Shown: in pieces, positions 16,421-23,323 of the stretch
Layout: each line of letters starts with the position of its first letter
Position numbering within the stretch: position 1 is the first letter of the stretch
Assembly (NCBI GenBank): GCA_046538375.1
Contig: JBKHJA010000022.1
Coordinates: 1 to 26,623, forward strand
Reading direction: 5' to 3'
Origin: JBKHJA01 sp046538375
GTDB taxonomy: Bacteria > Acidobacteriota > Aminicenantia > Aminicenantales > Aminicenantaceae
Length of the DNA: 26,623 bases
Notes under the pieces: model-generated
Told to the model about the DNA's origin: nothing
Databases searched by the model: none
Seen by the model: only the letters and a program-made list of their open reading frames with translations
Program-made: the position numbers and the translations under genes

Positions 16421-17886
16421 TTAAAACAAAACGACCCAAATTAGAGTTTTTAAGTCCTGAACTTATCGAGAAAATCATGGGAGAGGCCTATCATGTTCTG
16501 GAGAAAAAAGGTGTTTTTGTGGAGAACAAGGAGGCCTTATCGCTTCTTCGGGAAGCAGGGATGAAAGTCGACGAAGACAGACAGAGGGTTCATATCACTC
16601 CTCAATTGGTAGAAGATTCTCTCTCTTCTACTCCTTCAATGGTTAAGCTCTTCGATAGGACTGGGGAGAAAGAATTCACGGTGGGAGAGGACCAGGTTCA
16701 TTTTGATCCCGGCTCTGCCGCTACTACTATCCTGGATCCAGAGACTTTAAAACAGAGGAAGGCCACCACCGAGGATCTGGTATCATTCTACAGAATCACT
16801 GAGAGTTTAGAACACATTCACTTCCAGAGTACCGGACTTATCAGCAGTGATGTATCTGATCTTATTTCTGATTGCTACCGCCTCTATCTCGGGCTTCTCT
16901 TTTCCACCAAGCCGGTGGTAACCGGGACATTTCGAGTGGAAGGCTTCAAGCCTATGCGGGATATGCTTACAGCCGTCAGAGGAGGAGCTGAGGCTCTTGC
17001 CGCAAAACCCCTGGCTATTTTCGACGCCTGCCCCTCCCCTCCTCTCAAATGGAGCAACCTCACCGCTCAAAGCCTCATAGATTGTGCCCGAGCCGGTATC
17101 CCCTCTGAGCTCATTTCCATGGGGATGACCGGAGCCACCTCTCCAGTAACTATAACCGGGACTCTGGTGCAGCACGTGGTGGAGAATCTTTCCGGTCTGG
17201 TGATATGCCAGTTGGCTGAGAAGGGAGCACCGGTTATTTTTGGAGGTTCACCTTCCAGCTTTGATATGAGAAAAGGAACCACTCCTATGGGAGCCATCGA
17301 GACCATAATGATCGATTCTGCTTATGCCCAGATTGGAAAATATCTCCATCTCCCCACCCATGCTTACATGGGGTTGAGTGACGCCAAAATCATCGATGCC
17401 CAAGCAGGTTTTGAAACAGGCCACGGAGCCCTGCTGGCTGCTCTTTCAGGAATCAATGTGGTCTCTGGGCCGGGAATGTTGAATTTCGAAAGCTGTCAAA
17501 GCTTAGAAAAATTGGTAGTGGACAATGAGATCTGCGGGATGGCCTCCCGGGTGATAGAGGGAATTTCTCAAAGAGATGATCCCCTCGCTGAAGACCTGCT
17601 GTTGGGACTTGAAGAAGATGCACAGTTTCTTTCCCTTCCTCATACCAAAAAGTGGTACCGTAAGGAGCATACCTTTCCTCACATAGTAGACCGAGATACT
17701 TATGACTACTGGGTTTCCCTGGGAGAAAAATCCATTTTCCAGAGAGCTTCTGAACAGGTAAAAAAGGTTTTAAAAGAAAATCCTCCCCTTCTTCCTGACG
17801 AACCTCTGCAAAAGGAACTGAGAAATATCATGATGGCTGCTGCTCGAGAAAATGGAATCTCCTCTCTTCCTGAAATGAAACCATAA
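16417..17886 (+). CDS. Second MttB-family (trimethylamine methyltransferase-like) methyltransferase
   Basis: The 489-residue product shows the MttB signature 'GMTGATSPVTITGTL' at 236-250, 'IFGGSPSSFDMRKGT' at about 274-288 and 'SDAKIIDAQAGFE' at 321-333. No internal TAG occurs, so it is a non-pyrrolysine member, and the substrate is probably a quaternary or tertiary amine that cannot be named from sequence. The ATG overlaps the stop of the activation-like gene by four bases. Being in one operon with a corrinoid protein and a MetH-like activator, it is the likely first enzyme of a methyl-transfer chain. The second methyltransferase (corrinoid to tetrahydrofolate or CoM) is not seen in the window. 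Confidence 0.9.
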   Translation: MIKTKRPKLEFLSPELIEKIMGEAYHVLEKKGVFVENKEALSLLREAGMKVDEDRQRVHITPQLVEDSLSSTPSMVKLFDRTGEKEFTVGEDQVHFDPGSAATTILDPETLKQRKATTEDLVSFYRITESLEHIHFQSTGLISSDVSDLISDCYRLYLGLLFSTKPVVTGTFRVEGFKPMRDMLTAVRGGAEALAAKPLAIFDACPSPPLKWSNLTAQSLIDCARAGIPSELISMGMTGATSPVTITGTLVQHVVENLSGLVICQLAEKGAPVIFGGSPSSFDMRKGTTPMGAIETIMIDSAYAQIGKYLHLPTHAYMGLSDAKIIDAQAGFETGHGALLAALSGINVVSGPGMLNFESCQSLEKLVVDNEICGMASRVIEGISQRDDPLAEDLLLGLEEDAQFLSLPHTKKWYRKEHTFPHIVDRDTYDYWVSLGEKSIFQRASEQVKKVLKENPPLLPDEPLQKELRNIMMAAARENGISSLPEMKP

Positions 17887-17997
17887 AGTGGAATTTGATG
17901 AAGAGATCTTTATTGTGTTTTCATTTAAACGAAAAATACTGGTTGGATATGTGTTGACACTCTTTACGACTGCCACCAGAAAGCATGAAGAAAAGGG

Positions 17998-18759
17998 CTA
18001 ATCGGCGGTTCCACCGCCATCCACCACCAGGTTTGCCCCGGTCATGAATGAAGAATCATCGGAAGCAAGGAAAAGGGCCGCTCTGGCCAGTTCTTCTGGC
18101 TTTCCGATGCGTCCTAAGGGACGGTGGGAAGCATTCTCCATATACTTTTCCCAGGACATGCCTCTCTGTCTTGCGTCTTCAGACAGCATGGGAGTGTCCA
18201 CATCTCCTGGGCAAAGGCAGTTTACTCGGATTCCATGGGATCCATGATCTATGGCCATGGCTTTAGTCAAAAGAACCACTCCTCCTTTGGCCGCACAGTA
18301 GGATACGGCTTCGTTTCCTCCTACCAATCCCCAGCCAGAGCTGTTGTTGATGATGATGCCGCTTTTCTGATCGATCATATAGGGGACAGCGAACTTGGAC
18401 ATAAGAAAAGTCCCTTTGAGATTGATGTCTATGGTCAGGTCCCACTCCTCTTCAGAACACCCCAGCACAGTATTGGGATAATAAACTCCAGCATTGTTAA
18501 ACAATATATCCAGACGGCCAAACGCCTGCACAGTCTTTTCCACAGCTTTTCTGCAGTCTTGGGCCAATCGGACGTCTGTCTTTATGAATATGGCTTCTCC
18601 ACCCTCATTCCTGATTTGTCGGACCACTTCCCTGCCTCTCTTCTGGTGTCGTCCGGTGAGTGAAACCTTCGCGCCTTCTTTTGAAAAAAGTAAGGCGGTG
18701 GCTCGTCCAATACCAGAATTCCCTCCGGTTATCAAAGCAACCTTTTTAGTCAGACGCAT
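17998..18759 (-). CDS. Short-chain dehydrogenase/reductase (classical SDR)
   Basis: The start is set at the ATG at 18759, behind the SD GGAGG; the frame extends to 18795 without an SD. The 253-residue product has the cofactor motif TGGNSGIG (11-18), NNAG (88-91) and the catalytic Ser (about 140-141), Tyr154 and Lys158 (YCAAK). Asp at the end of beta-2 is not seen; 'TGRHQKRG' (35-42) is there instead, which often goes with NADPH use. It ends with 'FMTGANLVVDGGGTAD', the usual SDR tail. The substrate is unknown. It converges on the methyl-transfer operon with 111 bases between and lies 243 bases from the signalling operon upstream. Confidence 0.9.
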   Translation of the reverse strand: MRLTKKVALITGGNSGIGRATALLFSKEGAKVSLTGRHQKRGREVVRQIRNEGGEAIFIKTDVRLAQDCRKAVEKTVQAFGRLDILFNNAGVYYPNTVLGCSEEEWDLTIDINLKGTFLMSKFAVPYMIDQKSGIIINNSSGWGLVGGNEAVSYCAAKGGVVLLTKAMAIDHGSHGIRVNCLCPGDVDTPMLSEDARQRGMSWEKYMENASHRPLGRIGKPEELARAALFLASDDSSFMTGANLVVDGGGTAD

Positions 18760-19002
18760 TTCAATCCTCCGCCAAAATATTATCAGAATAGTCATCCCGG
18801 CTCAATGATAAAAAAAATCAGGATTTCTCAACTAACGACTAAAAAGAATGGAGGGAAAAATAGATTGCTTACGCGAGCTTTTTGATATGAAAATATCTAA
18901 AAAAAAGAAGCGACTTACATAGAATTATAGAATTATGATTGTAATAAAACTGATGATTTTTCAAAACTTTTTTGGAAATATTTTTTGTATACGGTACAAT
19001 CA
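18760..19002. other. AT-rich gap between signalling operon and SDR gene
   Basis: No gene is seen. An inverted repeat reads GGAAATAT at the 3' end of the receiver gene and ATATTTCC about 30 bases further on the minus strand, enclosing a small TTGTA/TACAA stem. It is followed by an A-run rather than a T-run on the minus strand, so it is not a standard terminator for the receiver gene. Confidence 0.4.
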
Positions 19003-19368
19003 TTAAATATATTTCCAGAGTTTTTCTACTAACTTTTCTGGAGCAAAAGGTTTGGTCATAAATTCTTCTACATTGTATTCTAAAACATCTTTTTTGATTT
19101 CTGGATCATTATAAGCAGTAACAGCAATGACAGGAATGTGGTTGGTTTTTAAAGATGTTTTTAAATTCTTAAGAACTCCTAGCCCGCCTCCTGCAGGAAG
19201 TTTTATGTCTAATACAATTAAATCTGGATCTTTTTTGTGAGCCTGTCGTGTTGCCTGGAAAGCATCAAAGGCAGTCAAGACTTCAAATCCTGCTTCGGCG
19301 ATTTTTCGACCTATGAGCCGAACGAAATCCACATCATCATCAACGATCAGCACCTTTTTGGTTTTCAT
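19003..19368 (-). CDS. Stand-alone receiver (CheY-like) protein
   Basis: The 121-residue product is a single receiver domain with no output domain. Acidic pocket residues Asp10-Asp12, phospho-acceptor Asp54 (LIVLDIK), Thr84 and Lys106 (MTKPF) are all present, so it should be phosphorylated and switch. The ATG has a strong SD (AAAGGAGG). It is the last gene of the five-gene signalling block, 86 bases after the PilB-like ATPase gene. Proteins like this act by binding a target protein or as a phosphate shuttle or sink; the target is not known. Confidence 0.9.
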   Translation of the reverse strand: MKTKKVLIVDDDVDFVRLIGRKIAEAGFEVLTAFDAFQATRQAHKKDPDLIVLDIKLPAGGGLGVLKNLKTSLKTNHIPVIAVTAYNDPEIKKDVLEYNVEEFMTKPFAPEKLVEKLWKYI

Positions 19369-19454
19369 TTTTTCCTCCTTTACTTTATTGAGAAGCCATG
19401 AGGTTTTCTTTTTTTAAGAATATGTTATTCATTCAGTCACATAAGAAACGACAT

Positions 19455-21602
19455 TTAAGAGACTGAACCTCCCAATACTCTCTGTACCCTTAACAGGAGC
19501 ATGTCTTTAGAGAGAGGCTTTTTTATGTAGTCGACAGCACCTAGAGATAAACCTTTGATTTCATCCTGTTCGGCTGTACGAGAGGTGATCAATATAACAG
19601 GAGTCTTTATTGCTTTTTGGGTAAGCATTTCCAACAATTTCATGCCGTCCAAGTTGGGCATGTTTATATCAGAGAGTATAAGATCAAATTGTGTTTTGCC
19701 AATTTCCAAAAGAGCTTCAATCCCATCCTGAGCATAGTAGAGTTCATAATTTTTGCTTTTCAGGAAACGACTGATTAAATTTTTCATATCTTCATCATCT
19801 TCGACCACCAAAATCCTCTTTCCGTCTTGATCAAGGGAAGACGATGAGATCTTATCTTTTTTTGGAGAAGAAGTTTTTTCCATATGAACGGAGGGAATGC
19901 GAGGTAAATCCTCCTCGCTAAGGATCTTCTTATTTGCTTCTTCCACAGATAATATTTTCTGATCGATTTTTTCCAAAGCTTGATGATAAAGCAGAGGTAT
20001 ATTCTTTTCCGTAAGGTGGGATCTTATGGCAGAAATAGTATGGCCTTTTCGTACCCGATCAATGATATCAGCATCACAATCCAATATTTCGTAGATTCCA
20101 CATCGTCCCAGATAGCCTGAGTGATCACATTTTGGACATCCCGCAGGATATCCGGCTTGAGGCGGTATGTCTGATGTAAAACGTGACAGAATTTTTGAAT
20201 CCTCATCAGTGATATCTTCAGTAACCTTGCAGTAAGGACACAGAGTTTTTACCAAGCGTTGGGCCACTATGCCCAAAAGAGCTTCAGCTAAAATTGTTCT
20301 TGACAGGCCAAAACGTTCAAGACGGAAGATGGCTGTGGTGGCATTGAGAGTGTGAAGGGTGGATAAAGTGAGGTGACCTGTACTGGCAGCTTCTACAGCC
20401 ATCTTGGCCGAGTACTTATCCCTGATTTCTCCTATAAAAAGGATATCGGGATCTTGGCGCACAGCGGATTTTAAAAGGCTCTCAAAAGTTAAACCGATTT
20501 TTATATTGACTTCTTGTTGGTTGGCATCAGGTATGGAATATTCTACTGGATCTTCGATAGAGATGACGCTTCGCGACTTAGTGTTGATGGAATGGAGCAG
20601 GCTGTATAGAGTGGTGGTTTTTCCACTTCCCGTGGGACCCACCACCAGAATCATTCCTCTGTTGCTGATTATCATCTCCTTCATCAATTCCATCTGTTTT
20701 TGGCTCATTCCCAGATCGGAAAGAGAAATGACTGATACTGTGGGATCAAAAATGCGTATGATAAGACTCTCACCGTGAGGAGTTCCCACAGTGGTCAGTC
20801 GCATTTTTATTTTTCTTTTATCCCAAATGGCCTCGATGGCTCCATCCTGGGGCCGTCTCGTTTCTGCAATATTCATATTGGCTAACACCTTAAGCCTGGA
20901 GATCAATCCCTTACATGTATCAGGGTGAATGAAAAATGAATCCTGCAGTTCTCCATCTATGCGGTAGCGGACAAATGCTTTGTTCTCTTTAGGTTCAATA
21001 TGGATATCTGATGCTCTTTGATTGATGGCAGAAGTCAATACCTGATTGGTCAGGTTAATGATGGAGGACAATTTTTCATTTTTTTGGAAAGACTTGTCCT
21101 GTTTAGAGGTCAGTCTTATCTCCCGTTTTGTGCTAACATAGTCATCTCCTGGCTTATGGACAGGTATTTTAGATTTACCATAATAGACTTTGCTTTTCAT
21201 GGAATCAGAGGAAAAGTCAATATGCTGGATGCGATTAAGAAAGTTACCGATACGATCAGGTGAACTGAGCTTAAGATCCAGAGGCTTTTTATGACCTATG
21301 ACTTTTTGTAAGGCATCTAATAATGGAAGATCGAAGGGGTTGCTTATGATGAAAGCCACAGAGTCATTTTTTTTAACAGGGACCACCAGATTTTTTCTGC
21401 AAAATGAATAGGGCAAAAAATCTTTGGCCAAGAGGTCAGGATCTATAGATGGCACATATTCAAGTCCACTGAATTCAGACAAAAGATGAACAGTTTTTTC
21501 AAAGTCTACTCCCCTTTCACGCAAATCCTGATAAATATTCAAAAGAGAAACCTTAGAGATATTCTTTATATGTTCTAACTTGAGTGTTAAATTTTTGGTC
21601 AA
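19455..21602 (-). CDS. PilB/GspE-type secretion or pilus ATPase fused to a C-terminal receiver domain
   Basis: The 715-residue product is a type II secretion/type IV pilus motor ATPase carrying a receiver. Residues about 35-125 match the GSPII_E N-terminal (MshEN-like) domain. The ATPase core has Walker A GPTGSGKTT (322-330), Asp box SIEDPVEY (348-355), Walker B-type DILFIGEIRD (386-395) and His box TGHLTLSTLHT (408-418). A four-Cys zinc site (CPYC 455-458, CPKC 489-492) is the mark of assembly ATPases of the PilB/GspE kind. After a Ser/Lys-rich linker (about 565-594) comes an intact receiver, with Glu601-Asp603, Asp645, Thr673 and Lys695. The start is TTG with a weak SD and an upstream in-frame stop is close, so the N-terminus is not certain. 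No pilin, PilC or PilM-Q genes lie in the window. Confidence 0.88.
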   Translation of the reverse strand: MTKNLTLKLEHIKNISKVSLLNIYQDLRERGVDFEKTVHLLSEFSGLEYVPSIDPDLLAKDFLPYSFCRKNLVVPVKKNDSVAFIISNPFDLPLLDALQKVIGHKKPLDLKLSSPDRIGNFLNRIQHIDFSSDSMKSKVYYGKSKIPVHKPGDDYVSTKREIRLTSKQDKSFQKNEKLSSIINLTNQVLTSAINQRASDIHIEPKENKAFVRYRIDGELQDSFFIHPDTCKGLISRLKVLANMNIAETRRPQDGAIEAIWDKRKIKMRLTTVGTPHGESLIIRIFDPTVSVISLSDLGMSQKQMELMKEMIISNRGMILVVGPTGSGKTTTLYSLLHSINTKSRSVISIEDPVEYSIPDANQQEVNIKIGLTFESLLKSAVRQDPDILFIGEIRDKYSAKMAVEAASTGHLTLSTLHTLNATTAIFRLERFGLSRTILAEALLGIVAQRLVKTLCPYCKVTEDITDEDSKILSRFTSDIPPQAGYPAGCPKCDHSGYLGRCGIYEILDCDADIIDRVRKGHTISAIRSHLTEKNIPLLYHQALEKIDQKILSVEEANKKILSEEDLPRIPSVHMEKTSSPKKDKISSSSLDQDGKRILVVEDDEDMKNLISRFLKSKNYELYYAQDGIEALLEIGKTQFDLILSDINMPNLDGMKLLEMLTQKAIKTPVILITSRTAEQDEIKGLSLGAVDYIKKPLSKDMLLLRVQRVLGGSVS

Positions 21603-21678
21603 ATATGCATAAAAGTCTTTAATTCTTTGTGTTGATTTTTCTTTTTTAACGAAACGTTGATCCTGAATTTTCCTGTCC

Positions 21679-22107
21679 TCAATTGTCTCTTCGTTTGTAT
21701 GATTTTTTGAGTTCTTGCCAGCACTGATTTTTAACCAGATGAGAATTTACAGTCTGGAGAAGCTTTTCTTTGGTTATGGGTTTATGCAGAAAATCTACTC
21801 CTCCTAAAGTAAAAGCTTTGGTCCTGTTTTCCTCATCGCCGTATTTACTGAGGAAAATGACCGGGCTATAAGACAAATTTTGATCTCGTTGAAGTTTTTT
21901 ACATATTTCGAATCCATTCATATCTGGTATTCTTATGTCGAGAATAATCAAATCTGGTAAAATATCCTGGGCCATCATTAATCCCACTCTTCCAGAGGGG
22001 GCTCTGAAAATTTCCAGATTTGGGCTGTCCAAAAAACTGTGAAGCAGTTTCTGAGTTTCGACATCGTCATCGATCACCAGTATTTTTTTCTTTTGATTGT
22101 TACTCAT
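21679..22107 (-). CDS. Stand-alone receiver protein
   Basis: The 142-residue product is a single receiver with Asp13-Asp15, phospho-acceptor Asp57 (IILDIRIPD), Ser87 in the usual Thr/Ser place and Lys109 (HKPI). A basic tail of about 20 residues follows. It starts inside the end of the Hpt-REC-Hpt gene (eight-base overlap), so the two are translated together and their products are likely to work together. It lies 76 bases before the PilB-like gene. No DNA-binding domain is present. Confidence 0.9.
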   Translation of the reverse strand: MSNNQKKKILVIDDDVETQKLLHSFLDSPNLEIFRAPSGRVGLMMAQDILPDLIILDIRIPDMNGFEICKKLQRDQNLSYSPVIFLSKYGDEENRTKAFTLGGVDFLHKPITKEKLLQTVNSHLVKNQCWQELKKSYKRRDN

Positions 22108-23224
22108 AATGGATGTTGTTAAGATAGGTTTTCATTTTTTTTAATAGCTGCCTTATTTTCGCATGATCATTTTCTCGAGCTGATTTTTCTATTTGCTGCC
22201 CTATTTGGCCTATTTCCTTGAAACCATAACTCTCACTCGAGCCTTTTATCTTATGAGCTAAGGATTCTATTTTGCTAAAATCAGACATGTTCAATGCATC
22301 GTTCATGTTTTCAACATCTTTCTCTCTATTTTTGAGATAACCAGGGATCAAATCTTTTATGGATTCATCAACAGTGACGGCTTTAGAGACAGAAATATCA
22401 ACACTTTTTCCCAGATGTTTACGTAGAATTCTCATGACGGCATTTCTTTCAAAAGGTTTTTCCACATAATCATCAAAGTCTGAAACGGGACCTTTTTCTT
22501 TTCCCTCAGAAAAGGATGTTCCAGTTAAAGCGATGACCGGAGTAGGAGATAAATATCTTTGTTTTTCTAATCTCCGGATCTCTTTTAAAGCTTCAAATCC
22601 GTTTTCTTCTGGCATATGAATATCCAAGAATATTAAAGCGTATTTCTTTTTATGGAATAATCGTACGGCTTGTTGCCCGTTGCTGGCTATGTCTAATCTA
22701 AGGTTAAGTTGTGAAAAAAGTTTCTTCATCAAAACCTGAGTATCCACAGAATCATCCCCCAGCAGGATGGTGGGGGAGGCAGAATTTTCTAATATTTCAT
22801 TCTTGGTTTTTAGAAATAAGCTCTCTTTTTCTGCGTGTTTGTTCCTCTTCTCTAGTCTATAATGTTCTTTTTCTTGCAGAAAAACCTCAAGGCTTTTGAT
22901 TTTTTGTTGGAGAAGCAAAAAAGCTTTATCAGCCTTCTGCGGATTCTTCTCTCTGCCGCTCATCTCCAGATTCTGGGAGGCTTCACAGAGAGGGATAAGA
23001 CTTAAATTGGCTGCAGATCCTTTTAGACTGTGCCCGATCTCTTGAATCAGAATAAAGTTTTTTTCCTTAATGGCTTTTTGGAGGGGATTCTTTTTTTCCC
23101 TAAAGTCCTGGATATAAAGGTTTATCAGTTCTTTGAGCAAAGATTCATCTCCTCCTGTCCTTTCCAAGGCGGATGCATAGTCAATAGGAGAATCTGTCTC
23201 TGGGGAATAACTTGCATCAGTCAT
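22100..23224 (-). CDS. Hpt-receiver-Hpt phosphorelay protein
   Basis: The 374-residue product has two histidine phosphotransfer domains flanking a receiver. Hpt 1 spans about residues 15-115 with 'GHSLKGSAANL' (His65). The receiver spans about 152-272 with Asp157-Asp158, Asp201 (FLDIHMPEENG), Thr234 and Lys257 (EKPF). Hpt 2 spans about 285-372 with 'AHKIKGSSESYGF' (His324). There is no kinase domain. The protein looks like a relay that can accept phosphate from the hybrid kinase receivers and pass it to the lone receivers and the receiver of the PilB-like ATPase. The SD (AGGGA) is fair. It is the second gene of the signalling block, 99 bases after the kinase gene. Confidence 0.88.
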   Translation of the reverse strand: MTDASYSPETDSPIDYASALERTGGDESLLKELINLYIQDFREKKNPLQKAIKEKNFILIQEIGHSLKGSAANLSLIPLCEASQNLEMSGREKNPQKADKAFLLLQQKIKSLEVFLQEKEHYRLEKRNKHAEKESLFLKTKNEILENSASPTILLGDDSVDTQVLMKKLFSQLNLRLDIASNGQQAVRLFHKKKYALIFLDIHMPEENGFEALKEIRRLEKQRYLSPTPVIALTGTSFSEGKEKGPVSDFDDYVEKPFERNAVMRILRKHLGKSVDISVSKAVTVDESIKDLIPGYLKNREKDVENMNDALNMSDFSKIESLAHKIKGSSESYGFKEIGQIGQQIEKSARENDHAKIRQLLKKMKTYLNNIHYE

Positions 23225-23323
23225 ATTTCAGTCCCTTTTTGATAAATAGGAGCTTTTTATTGAAAACAGTATGTTTCTCCTTTTCATTATTTTTTTTGGG
23301 CTAATTTAATATTTTCTCGATTA

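Noticed and set aside
9456..17886. Pyrrolysine-type (in-frame amber) MttB
   Set aside because: Both MttB-family frames read through without an internal TAG and end in TAA, and no pyrrolysine tRNA or pyl genes are seen.
17954..17983. TTGACA-based promoter between the second MttB gene and the SDR gene
   Set aside because: A perfect -35 box is present but no -10 box follows at 16-18 bases and no gene starts downstream on the plus strand.
18968..19016. Terminator after the last receiver gene
   Set aside because: The inverted repeat GGAAATAT/ATATTTCC has a loop of about 30 bases and is followed by A residues, not T, on the transcribed strand.
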